Assembly (NCBI GenBank): GCA_001824295.1
Contig: MHWY01000007.1
Coordinates: 1-32,011 of the forward strand
DNA: 32,011 nt
DNA from: Candidatus Zambryskibacteria bacterium RIFOXYD1_FULL_40_13
Lineage (GTDB): Bacteria; Patescibacteriota; Minisyncoccia; Phycocordibacterales; DATDWN01
Reading direction: 5' to 3'
The position numbers and the translations under genes were made by a program. A model generated the notes under the pieces. That model did not search any database, was not told where the DNA came from, and worked only from the letters and a program-made list of their open reading frames with translations. Below are positions 1 through 8,566 of the stretch, piece after piece. Positions within the stretch are counted from its first letter, which is position 1. Each line of letters begins with the position of its first letter.

Positions 1-289
1 CAACGAAGACAAAGACAATGGGGCCAATAACAATGTCGGCCTGGTGAAGGCTCTCACGCGTGGGGTGGTATTCAACCCCAAGCACCTTGAGGAGGAGTAG
101 CCCCGTCAGAAGGGCCGGGACAATGTGCGCGCGGAGAAGTCCGTGCGTGTGCACTTCTTCCCCGCTAATCATCCCAGCAAACACGCATAAAAACCAGAAC
201 CCTGGACCGAGAGCAATGTAGCCTAAGGCTACAAAGCCCTCAATTACACAGATGATGGCAATAGCCACCATACAAGTGCGCAAAGACAT
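1..289 (-). CDS. hypothetical multi-TM membrane protein, truncated by window start
   Basis: Reverse strand open from ATG at 289 to window edge: MSLRTCMVAIAIICVIEGFVALGYIALGPGFWFLCVFAGMISGEEVHTHGLLRAHIVPALLTGLLLLKVLG...; RBS-like GGGGGGCTT just upstream. Not in the ORF track because no stop is inside the window. Confidence 0.65.
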   Translation of the reverse strand, partial: MSLRTCMVAIAIICVIEGFVALGYIALGPGFWFLCVFAGMISGEEVHTHGLLRAHIVPALLTGLLLLKVLGVEYHPTRESLHQADIVIGPIVFVFV

Positions 290-371
290 AAGCCCCCCAT
301 GGACACATCAGGGGCGCAGCGCCCCCGAACCTACTAAAATAGTATAACAAAACCTGAAAAAGTCAAAGTAT

Positions 372-1163
372 CTACTTGCTTTCTACAAAGACATACTTGG
401 TTGCGAAAACATTTACTGGAACTCGTATATATATGGTTTTGAACGAGCTCTGAGAACTGACATCAATATAGTAAACACTACCAACCATAGAAGGAGAAAA
501 TCTTGGATAAAGAAAAACATCTCCCCAAACAATATCGGTGTCTTTGGGTACTTCAAGTTTCATATTGGCACCACCGAGACCTTGTAGTTTATACATTGCT
601 CCTGTTCGCGAAAGTGTCGTTTCTTGCTCCAATCCTCCGTTTGAAAAAAGCTCAACAAGAGAAGTGCTTGGAGTAACATTTTTGATGAGACCCACAATAA
701 TATTATCCGATATATATACTGGACTACCAAGAGAAACTCCATCTTCTGAACCAGCATCAATAACAAAAGTATCGTATGGAGAATAAGGTGGTTTCGATAA
801 AACACGGGAAACAATCCTACTTGCATTCTCTCCGCGTCCCAGCTTACTTTTCATATCCTCAAACTCTTTTAATAAAACCTGGTGGTCCACCTCGGTCATC
901 CTAAGGCCCACTATCTCCTGTTTAAGTGATAAGTTATCTTCTATGAGCGATTTCTTTGAAACAAAATAACCACCAATGCTTGAGAATGGTCTAGTTATCA
1001 CATCACGAACAAGCCAGAGAGGCTTAGAAACTGTAAGAGAGAGAGAACGAGAAAAATTTGGAAACAAATATACAAATAAACTAAAGAAGCAAAACAATAC
1101 AACAGCAAGAACAACTTTTCCCCAATGCTTGTACTTCGGTTTACTTTTTAGGAGGTAATTCAT
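372..1163 (-). CDS. mreC: rod shape-determining protein MreC
   Basis: N-terminal TM helix, coiled coil, MreC-like beta domain (SPVYISDNIIVGLIKNVTPSTSLVELFS), directly downstream of mreB. Confidence 0.85.
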   Translation of the reverse strand: MNYLLKSKPKYKHWGKVVLAVVLFCFFSLFVYLFPNFSRSLSLTVSKPLWLVRDVITRPFSSIGGYFVSKKSLIEDNLSLKQEIVGLRMTEVDHQVLLKEFEDMKSKLGRGENASRIVSRVLSKPPYSPYDTFVIDAGSEDGVSLGSPVYISDNIIVGLIKNVTPSTSLVELFSNGGLEQETTLSRTGAMYKLQGLGGANMKLEVPKDTDIVWGDVFLYPRFSPSMVGSVYYIDVSSQSSFKTIYIRVPVNVFATKYVFVESK

Positions 1164-2202
1164 CTTCGTTTGCTATTAATACATCTTTATATTTCTCAAG
1201 ATTCTCAAGTATAATTCCCGTTCCCCTACAGACCGCAGTCAGCGGGTCTCCGGCAATATGCACAGGTATTTTTGTATATTCAGTAATAATCTCAGCCAGA
1301 CCCTTTATCAGCGCACCACCGCCAAAAAGATAAATACCTCTTTGCATTATATCCGAAAGAATCTCGGGCGGAGTTATTTCCAGAACCTCTTTTATTGATT
1401 CAATCAAGGTATCGATGGATTGCGATATGGCTTCACGAATATCAGAATCTGTTATAACCACCTCTCTTGGAAGACCGGATATGAGGTCTCTGCCTTTTAT
1501 TGATGCTTCAAGTGGTGTTTCACCAGGAAGAATAGCCCCGATAGAAATCTTGATATTTTCTGCAGTTTTTTCTCCAATAAGAATCTTGAATTCACTTCTG
1601 ACATAAGAGATGATGTCTGTATTTAACTTATCTCCAGCAATACGAAGATTTTTTGAACGGACCACACCTCCGAGAGAAATAACCGCAATATCTGAAGTTC
1701 CTCCACCAATATCTATAACCATGTTTCCTATCGGCTCTAAAATAGGAAGCCTAATGCCAATAGCTCCAGCCATAGGTTCTTCCACAATATAAACTTCTGT
1801 TGCTCCAGCATTTTTTGTGGCGTCCCTCACTGCTCTCGTCTCAACGTTTGTGATTCCAGATGGAACACCAACCACAACCCTCGGACCGAGCAACTTCTTA
1901 TTATCCTTTTGGGCTTTGTTGATGAGATACGTTATCATTTCCTCTGTAACTTCAAAATCAGAAATGACTCCATCGACCAGGGGTCGTACTGCAACAATGT
2001 GCCCTGGTGTTCTACCGAGCATTTGTTTTGCATCTTTACCGACGGCCACAACACGACCGGTCTTTTGGTTCACAGCAACAACAGAAGGCTCGTTTATGAG
2101 AATCCCCTTGCCACTCAAATAAACCAAGGTGTTAGCCGTGCCAAGGTCAATGCCAATGTCATTAGAGAGGTATCTCTTTATTTGTTGTAAATAATTGAAC
2201 AT
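1141..2202 (-). CDS. mreB: rod shape-determining protein MreB
   Basis: Actin-fold motifs: DIGIDLGTANTLVYLSGKGI, VIDIGGGTSDIAVISLGG, YLFGGGALIKGL. Confidence 0.95.
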   Translation of the reverse strand: MFNYLQQIKRYLSNDIGIDLGTANTLVYLSGKGILINEPSVVAVNQKTGRVVAVGKDAKQMLGRTPGHIVAVRPLVDGVISDFEVTEEMITYLINKAQKDNKKLLGPRVVVGVPSGITNVETRAVRDATKNAGATEVYIVEEPMAGAIGIRLPILEPIGNMVIDIGGGTSDIAVISLGGVVRSKNLRIAGDKLNTDIISYVRSEFKILIGEKTAENIKISIGAILPGETPLEASIKGRDLISGLPREVVITDSDIREAISQSIDTLIESIKEVLEITPPEILSDIMQRGIYLFGGGALIKGLAEIITEYTKIPVHIAGDPLTAVCRGTGIILENLEKYKDVLIANEDELPPKK

Positions 2203-2203
2203 T

Positions 2204-2305
2204 AAGATACGAATGTTAAATCTGAGTAGCTACGAATGTCAACGAATGAAACTTAAAACTAATTCGTATACATTCGTTAATTACCCTGACCTTTTTTCGT
2301 ATCTT
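2204..2305. repeat. intergenic/promoter repeat copy A (iterated ACGAATG motifs)
   Basis: Outer inverted repeat AAGATACGAA/TTCGTATCTT; shares ACGAATGTCAACGAATGAA and AATTCGTATACATTCG with 4005-4100. Confidence 0.7.
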
Positions 2306-2402
2306 CTATACTAGCACATGTTTAAAAAATCTCTACTTAGGGTTGACAAAATAAAAATAAGGTGCAAAGTAATATCAGAACACCACACAAGAGGAAAGGC
2401 GT

Positions 2403-2630
2403 ATGCAACAATATTCGACAACCAAGAAGATGTTGGGCGCCGCCGAAATCATCGAAATGAGCGGGGTCGGTGGTCTAACACAAGCAAGTGAGCTTGTTGG
2501 AAAAAAGACGGCAATCGCAATGCTGATCTTACAACTAAGACACAACCTGGGTCCTGGTTCCACCCCAAACAGCAGCGATGACGCCGACAGTAGGATTCTC
2601 AAGGTTTTAGACCAGGAAGGCTTGGGGTAA
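2403..2630 (+). CDS. small hypothetical protein (75 aa)
   Basis: RBS-like AGAGGAAAGG before ATG, TTGACA upstream, hairpin terminator downstream. Confidence 0.55.
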   Translation: MQQYSTTKKMLGAAEIIEMSGVGGLTQASELVGKKTAIAMLILQLRHNLGPGSTPNSSDDADSRILKVLDQEGLG

Positions 2631-2673
2631 AACAAAACATGGCTCTTTGATACCCCACTACGCACGCCCACAC

Positions 2674-2709
2674 AAGAGCACGCCAGCTCTTCGGGGCGTG
2701 CTTTTTGTT
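2674..2709 (+). terminator. rho-independent terminator
   Basis: AGCACGCC agctcttcgg GGCGTGCT followed by TTTTTG. Confidence 0.7.
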
Positions 2710-2726
2710 TATTTAGAAATTAGAAA

Positions 2727-3998
2727 TTAGAAATTTTTCAGTGCCTCTCCGACTGAAATTAGTTTTGAATCATTTTCTGTTCGCATCTTCACCTCCACTT
2801 TATCTTCTGCAATTGTCTTATCACTGACCACAAACCTAACTGGAATGCCAATCAAGTCAGAATCAGCAAATTTCTCCCCAGCTCGCAAGTCACGGTCATC
2901 ATACAAGGCCTCAATACCCTTGTTTTGTAAGTCTGTATAAAGTTTATCAGCAAAGGCAAGTGTTTCTGGTTTATCTCCCAGCCTCACTAGATGCACACTA
3001 AATGGTGAGACCTCTTTTGGCCAGACGATGCCCTTGTCATCTGACAAAATTTCTACAATCGTACCCATGAGACGACCCAAACCTATACCATACGAACCCA
3101 TAAGAACAACATTGTCTTTCCCTTTTTCATCCTTGTATTTCAAATCGAATGGTTCTGAAAATTTTGTTCCCAAGGTAAAGATGTTTCCAACCTCAATAGC
3201 TTTTCTCTCAACAAAATCCCCAACTAGTCCCAAATCTTTTTTTAAATCTTCATTATAAATCTCCTTATTTACCACCACGCGATTTTCGTCCATTTTTAAC
3301 CCTTTTCCTTCATCTTCTTTACTGATATAAATGATATCTTCTCCAGCATCGCAAAGAGTTTGAAACTCATGAGAGAATTTTGAAAAAGTCCCCCCAGATG
3401 CATATGTTATATATGTTTTATCTCCTATACCGGCACGATTAAAAATATTTTTGTAGGCCTCTTTGGCTTTATTGTAGAAATCAAGATGCTCTGATTCGTT
3501 TCTTGAGAAAGAATATAAGGCTTTCCAATAAAATTCTCTACCTCGCATGATTCCAGACTTACTTCTTACTTCATTTCTGAAAATTTCCTTGAAATCGTAA
3601 GGATAAATTGGCAAGTCCTTATATGAAGATATGTACTGTCTTAAAATGTTTGAGTAGGCTTCTTCGTTGGTGAAGGATAAGCCAACTTCTCCTCCGCTTT
3701 TTAGTTTTGTCTTAAACCAGTTGTCTACAATATTATCATCCCAGCGATTTGTCTTTTCCCACACCTCCCTGCTCTGAAAAGCGGAGGTTTTCATTTCTAT
3801 CCCCCCAATAGCATTCATTTCCTCCCTAATAATATTTTCAATTCTTTTTATTACTTTAAGACCTAGTGGTAAGTATGAATACACCCCAGCCATCTCCTTG
3901 TGAATAAATCCTGCTCTAATAAGGAGTTGAGCATTCTTAGATGTTTCATCGGAGGGCACATCCTTACGTGTTTTTGTAAAAAGTTGTGATTGTCGCAT
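2727..3998 (-). CDS. proS: prolyl-tRNA synthetase, short form without the INS editing domain
   Basis: 423 aa class II ProRS: MRQSQLFTKTRKDVPSDETSKNAQLLIRAGFIHKEMAGVYSYLPLG, RGREFYWKALYSF, VLMGSYGIGLGRLMGTIVE. Confidence 0.93.
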   Translation of the reverse strand: MRQSQLFTKTRKDVPSDETSKNAQLLIRAGFIHKEMAGVYSYLPLGLKVIKRIENIIREEMNAIGGIEMKTSAFQSREVWEKTNRWDDNIVDNWFKTKLKSGGEVGLSFTNEEAYSNILRQYISSYKDLPIYPYDFKEIFRNEVRSKSGIMRGREFYWKALYSFSRNESEHLDFYNKAKEAYKNIFNRAGIGDKTYITYASGGTFSKFSHEFQTLCDAGEDIIYISKEDEGKGLKMDENRVVVNKEIYNEDLKKDLGLVGDFVERKAIEVGNIFTLGTKFSEPFDLKYKDEKGKDNVVLMGSYGIGLGRLMGTIVEILSDDKGIVWPKEVSPFSVHLVRLGDKPETLAFADKLYTDLQNKGIEALYDDRDLRAGEKFADSDLIGIPVRFVVSDKTIAEDKVEVKMRTENDSKLISVGEALKNF

Positions 3999-4004
3999 AA
4001 TATA

Positions 4005-4100
4005 CGAAAATCATACGAATAATTACGAATGTCAACGAATGAATGTTTCAAATTCGTATACATTCGCAACTACCCTGATCTCTATTCGTATCTTTTATTC
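4005..4100. repeat. intergenic/promoter repeat copy B (iterated ACGAATG motifs)
   Basis: ATTACGAATGTCAACGAATGAATG...AATTCGTATACATTCG...ACCCTGATCT..ATTCGTATCTT; parallels 2204-2305. Confidence 0.7.
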
Positions 4101-4133
4101 TACAGTAAAAAAAATTTTTGAGCAAAAAGAATA

Positions 4134-4353
4134 GGCTGGCGCCAAGAGGGGGGTAGTCCTCAGCGCCAGCCCGTGGGTGGGGTGGAAGTTGTTCAGCACT
4201 CCCCGGTATGAATTTCACTATCACCGGTTCGGCCCGTCGCGATGGATCGGCTTTTCTTTGCTTGGCATGAGCCAAGGCTGGAAATTCAGGAGTCCCGGGT
4301 TGGGAGACCTGGCGATCACACTAGGCGGAAGTCAGCTTGCACCCGCCCACCTA
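4134..4353 (-). ncRNA. candidate structured small RNA of unknown class (promoter plus terminator, no convincing ORF)
   Basis: Minus-strand TTGACT (4382-4387), 16 nt, TAATGT (4360-4365); terminator GGCTGGCGC...GCGCCAGCC (4134-4171) followed by T-rich sequence. GTGGGCGGG near the 5' end can pair 8/9 with CCCACCCAC near the 3' end. Several internal hairpins. Confidence 0.4.
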
Positions 4354-4421
4354 CCTCTAACATTAGACCAAAGCAACAAAAAGTCAAGTTATATAAATAG
4401 AAAGGCCCAAAATGCACTGCG

Positions 4422-5519
4422 CTAGAATAATTTGATTATGTCATGTCCAGTCACAACCACCATAAGAATAATCAGTAACAAAAATCCGATACCATTTGCC
4501 CACTGTACCACCGCTGGTTTTATGGGTCTTCGAATCACTGCCTCTATTGCCACAAAAAGTAATCTACCTCCATCTAGTGCGGGAAACGGCAACAGGTTTA
4601 TGATTGCAAGATTAATAGAGATTAAAGCAATGAGAGAGAGTAAATATACGAAACCAAGATTGTTTGCCTCACCAACCACCTTGGCAATACCTACTGGTCC
4701 CGCAACTTGTGAAAAATCAGATTTAAGTGTGACTGCATCCCAGAGAAATCCAACCAGCCCAACCGTGGTGGCCTTTGTTAGAAGCCATGTCGTACGAACA
4801 CCCTCTAGGAGCGCAAGGTGTGGAGCGAGCTTGAGTATTCCCATGTTATCCATTCCAATACCTATCATTTTCTTTTCCCCCCCAGAACCTACTGGTTCTA
4901 TACTTACACTCGTCGGCAAAGACTCGCCACGACGATAAATTATTTCGATTTTTTTTGTTGATTCATTTGAAATGAGGCTTCTCACGTTTTCTGAGGTGAG
5001 TGTTTCGCCTTGTAGTACCACCCCTCCCGAAGAAGCAAGGTTGATTATGTCGCCCGAAGCAAGTCCTGCATTACTTGCTGGAGATTCTGGTCTGACTTCT
5101 GTAATAACAAGTGCTGTCCCTTGTGTTTCTCCAAAGGTTGAGTAGTTACTTCCTGCTGGCAAACCAATCATAAAACCCAGAGAGACACAAAGCCAGGCAA
5201 ATATAATATTGAAAGTAACCCCAGCGACCAGGACACTAGCCTGAATCCATTTTGATTTATAAACAAAACTGGTTGGTTTGTCTGCTTCCGATATTTCTCC
5301 AGAGTGTGAGTCCTCGCCAAAAATTTTTACAAACCCACCAAACGGAATAGCATTCAAAGTATAGGTTGTCCCTCTCCATTTCTTTGCATAAATCTTTGGA
5401 GGAAAACCTAGACCAAACTCATCCACCCTAATCCCCGACTTCTTGGCTACAAGAAAATGCCCCAGTTCATGAACGAAAATTAAAATCGCCAGAATGATTA
5501 TAAATATGATAATGGACAT
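4422..5519 (-). CDS. rseP: RIP metalloprotease RseP (site-2 protease, M50, PDZ)
   Basis: HELGHFLVAKKSGIRVDEFGLGFPPKI, PDZ region, NLLPFPALDGGRLLF. Confidence 0.93.
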   Translation of the reverse strand: MSIIIFIIILAILIFVHELGHFLVAKKSGIRVDEFGLGFPPKIYAKKWRGTTYTLNAIPFGGFVKIFGEDSHSGEISEADKPTSFVYKSKWIQASVLVAGVTFNIIFAWLCVSLGFMIGLPAGSNYSTFGETQGTALVITEVRPESPASNAGLASGDIINLASSGGVVLQGETLTSENVRSLISNESTKKIEIIYRRGESLPTSVSIEPVGSGGEKKMIGIGMDNMGILKLAPHLALLEGVRTTWLLTKATTVGLVGFLWDAVTLKSDFSQVAGPVGIAKVVGEANNLGFVYLLSLIALISINLAIINLLPFPALDGGRLLFVAIEAVIRRPIKPAVVQWANGIGFLLLIILMVVVTGHDIIKLF

Positions 5520-5609
5520 ATAAGTTAAAAGTTTTTAAGGTCTATAAAGTTCTTAAAGTAAAATGCATCAAGTCCCTTTATAAACTTTATGGACTTTCGA
5601 CTTTATGAA

Positions 5610-6161
5610 CTATTCCCCTATCTCTTTCTCCTTTTTCACAAAAACCTCATCAAGTACCCTATTTGTATCATCCAGCATTTTTTGTAACTCTGCTTTTACC
5701 CTAAACTTCTCATCTTCTGATATTTCTCCCTCTTTTTCTTGTCTATCAACATCCTTTATGACCTTCTCTCTTTCGGTGCGAAGAGTGACTCGTGCATCCT
5801 CCAGCTTTTGCTTGGCCATTTTAACTAAGATAATTCTCCTGTCTGACGTCAACTCTGGAAAAACAACACGAACACCTTTATCATCCACCGATACTGACAG
5901 ACCAAGATTAGAGTCAATTATTCCTTTCTCTATTGCCTTTACCTGTGACATATCCCATGGAGTAATGAGTAAACTCCGTGCATCTGCAACAGAGATGTTA
6001 GCCAGCTCTGTAATACTCATGTCAGAACCATATGCCGACACCCTGACACTATCAAGAATAGTCGGAGTTGCTCGACCGGTTCTAATAGTGGTGAACTCCC
6101 GTTTCAGCCACTCCTCTATATCTTTGACACCCTGCTTAAATGGTTGAAAATTGTATGACAT
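5610..6161 (-). CDS. frr: ribosome recycling factor
   Basis: MSYNFQPFKQGVKDIEEWLKREFTTIRTGRATPTILDSVRVSAYGS; internal ATG at 6161 preferred over the track start at 6215. Confidence 0.93.
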   Translation of the reverse strand: MSYNFQPFKQGVKDIEEWLKREFTTIRTGRATPTILDSVRVSAYGSDMSITELANISVADARSLLITPWDMSQVKAIEKGIIDSNLGLSVSVDDKGVRVVFPELTSDRRIILVKMAKQKLEDARVTLRTEREKVIKDVDRQEKEGEISEDEKFRVKAELQKMLDDTNRVLDEVFVKKEKEIGE

Positions 6162-6198
6162 GAGAAAATCATAACATAAAATATTTCCAATTTCTATT

Positions 6199-6870
6199 TT
6201 AAACAGAAAGGACAAGGTTTTCTAATATCATTTTTATTGGCGCACCTCTGTCATACAAACTGGCACGAGTGAGTTCGCATATTTCCAGCGCCTTATGATT
6301 CTTTTCAACTCCTGCTTCATACAACTCTCTTTCAACTTGATTTAGGAAGACAATAGCATCCTGTTTGGTCTTATCCTCGTCACTTATAGCATCTGTTATT
6401 TCTTTGACCTTGGCCAGGCGCTCAGCAATCTCCATCTCTAATACTTTTGACTTTGTGGACTTTATAGACTTTTGAGTTATAACCTGCATGCGTGAACGAA
6501 AAGTTGGTAGAAGATTATCTTGCGGGGAAATTATAAAAAAGTGGGTACCAGGTGTTGGCTCCTCAAATACCTTGAGTAGTGAGTTCTGAGCCTCTTCAGT
6601 TATGAAGTCAGCCTGTATAACAAAAAACTTCGTGCCAGAAAAAAAATCTTTTCTTTCTTGATTGCTGGAAATACTTCTCGCACCATCAATAGTTAGTGTG
6701 TCATATTTTTCGTAAGAAAAATCGGGATTCCCTGTGGTTTTTACCTTAACCTCCTTTTCCAAAAAATCCCTGAGATGCAGAAAAATCTCTTCTGTTTCCC
6801 CCACTAAAAAATATGCGTGATGCAAATCCCCTGACTTTTTGTATGAATCAATTAATACTTTCATCTGCAT
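6199..6870 (-). CDS. DNA polymerase III delta'-like AAA protein
   Basis: HHAYFLVGE...AQNSLLKVFEEPTPGTHFFIISPQDNLLPTFRSRMQVI. Track start 7059 runs through the upstream divergent promoter; ATG at 6870 or 6864 preferred. Confidence 0.75.
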   Translation of the reverse strand: MQMKVLIDSYKKSGDLHHAYFLVGETEEIFLHLRDFLEKEVKVKTTGNPDFSYEKYDTLTIDGARSISSNQERKDFFSGTKFFVIQADFITEEAQNSLLKVFEEPTPGTHFFIISPQDNLLPTFRSRMQVITQKSIKSTKSKVLEMEIAERLAKVKEITDAISDEDKTKQDAIVFLNQVERELYEAGVEKNHKALEICELTRASLYDRGAPIKMILENLVLSV

Positions 6871-6913
6871 AGTATAACAAATATTTTTCACACAATTATT
6901 GCAAAATATGTGA

Positions 6914-6942
6914 TTGACAAACCACACTTTTGGGTGTATAAT
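6914..6942 (+). promoter_or_regulatory. consensus sigma70-type promoter
   Basis: TTGACA, 17 nt, TATAAT exactly. Confidence 0.85.
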
Positions 6943-7022
6943 AGGGTTTGAAATGGTGGACGATCTGTCTGCCATTAACCGTCTTTGACAAGCCCCAAAA
7001 GGGCAAAACCGAGGAGTGAGAA

Positions 7023-8332
7023 GTGAACGAACGTCTTCGGCCGTGGTTCTACACGGCATGTGCGATTGTCTGGGCTATCGTCGGCTTCTGGGGCCGGCAG
7101 TTTCCCAGATTAGCACAGAACAAGGTCGCCTCGACGATGCGTTCTACGCAACAATTCAGACAGCAACGCTATCTGAACTCTCTGCAGAATTCCCAGTATT
7201 GTCTGGGAACATGCGAGACGCGAAAACCTGGAAAGAGTACAGCCAGGCTCGAGCGGACCTTCGAAGGTTCGAATTCAAGTATCAGAAGGCTGTTCGGGGA
7301 GTGAAACGCTGGAAGATCAGCGGGGAAGCCTTCGATGACCTGAGGATGCTTGAGGCACGGATTTCGTCTATCAACCCAATCATCACGGGAAAGATGGATG
7401 AACTCCGAGCTGGACCAGAGCGATTCAACCCTGGGGACATCAAGGATGTTCCTGGTGGAAAAGTCGCATCGCTGGGTCCACTGTGGCCAGCATTTTACAC
7501 ATCCTGGCCGTTCGCACTCCTGGTTCTACTCGTGAGACTTCGAGCATGCGGGTTCAACCCGTGGCTCGAACTCAGCACGCCGTGGTGGCTCACCCTCGCA
7601 ACACTGGCGTGGCCCATCGGAGTATTCATGTATCCGACGGGTAACCCAGGTCGCCAGGTAATGCGAAGTCTGAGATTTGCAGCCTTCACCCTCACGACTG
7701 CACTGAGCCTGACGCCAGCGATGGCGTTCGCTCAGTCCGTCAAGAAGGACAACGGGAAGAAAAAGGACCCGCATGTCCTGATCCTGGATGTCCGGACCAG
7801 CACGCCAGTCGGCCCGGAGCCGAACCCCGATGGGTTGCTCAAGGCAACCCTGACGACGCCGTCGGGCTGGGTCTTCCAGACCACCGAGGTTGTTCGTCCC
7901 GCAACGGACTTCTGGTCCGCAACCAACCTGTTTGGCAGAAGGGTTGTGAACAAGAACGGGGTTCGGGTGGACATCCTCGGAGGGTACGCCACGAACTCGA
8001 CCGGTGCCAGAGTGGTGCCAGCCGGGATGAGCCTAAGCGTCAACCGCAAGGGATGGCTCACGGCCTTCCCCTTCATCGGCTACGAGAAACGCCTGGACAA
8101 ACCAGTCCAGGACATCTACGCCGTGAACCAGACCTTGCTGAAGGCTGGACGGTGGCGACTCGGCTTAGAGACCTATGCCAAGAAGGTCTTCCATGCACCA
8201 TACCAATGGTATGTCGGTGGGGTCCTCGGCCGAGCACTCGGCAAGGCCTCGTACCTGGAGGCCTCGGTAAACCGGAACCAGTCGGGCGCCTACACAGCAC
8301 GCATTCGGTCGAGCATCGCTCTTTCATGGTAG
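7023..8332 (+). CDS. membrane/secreted hypothetical protein; N-terminus probably out of frame with the rest (see findings)
   Basis: GAGGAG RBS six nt before GTG 7023, which encodes MNERLRPWFYTACAIVWAIVGFWG; the long ORF of the track (7016-8332) is in the -1 frame. It has several TM helices, an internal signal-peptide-like segment MRSLRFAAFTLTTALSLTPAMAFAQ and a beta-rich C-terminus. Confidence 0.55.
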
Positions 8333-8351
8333 GGACTTCAAAACCCTACCC

Positions 8352-8384
8352 CAACGGCCCCGGAGTCATCAGACTGCGGGGCCG
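8352..8384 (+). terminator. hairpin terminator
   Basis: ACGGCCCC...GGGGCCGT followed by AATTCGTAT. Confidence 0.6.
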
Positions 8385-8446
8385 TAATTCGTATATAAAA
8401 TATTCAAACAAAGAATTTCAGAAACTTCTTGTAAAAGATAATTTAG

Positions 8447-8566
8447 AAACTTTCAAATATGAGTGAAATCCGACGTGAGAAATTAAAAAAGCGAAGAGCC
8501 TTACTCGTCGTAAGGTGATGAGCATTTTTAATTTGGGAACGAGGAGTTCGCCAGATTTGAAAGTTT
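8447..8566. other. nested three-tier hairpin element in convergent intergenic region
   Basis: AAACTTTCAAAT/ATTTGAAAGTTT (12 bp), AAATTAAAAA/TTTTTAATTT (10 bp), CCTTAC-TCGTC-GTAAGG (6 bp), separated by ~20-nt asymmetric loops. Confidence 0.6.

Noticed and set aside
1415-2190. Plus-strand ORFs antisense to mreB (1415, 1610, 1817, 1909)
   Set aside because: Overlap strongly supported mreB coding sequence and have no recognisable domain.
4048-4425. ORFs 4048-4275 (minus) and 4177-4425 (plus)
   Set aside because: The minus ORF starts with TTG without an RBS and runs through the terminator hairpin; the plus ORF has no RBS and reads into the promoter. A non-coding RNA fits better.
5521-5610. Short repeats like CTTTATAAACTTTATGGACTTTCGACTTTATGAAC
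   Set aside because: Low-complexity AT-rich repetition; not distinct enough to call an element.
7495-8466. Alternative-frame ORFs in the GC-rich 7-8.4 kb region (7495, 7526, 7732, 8053, 8073)
   Set aside because: Long open frames are expected by chance at higher GC; the 7016 frame has TM helices, a signal peptide and consistent codon use.
8499-8545. Hammerhead-like motif in GTGATGAG...GGAACGAG
   Set aside because: Does not match the conserved CUGAUGA...GAAA core and stem arrangement.
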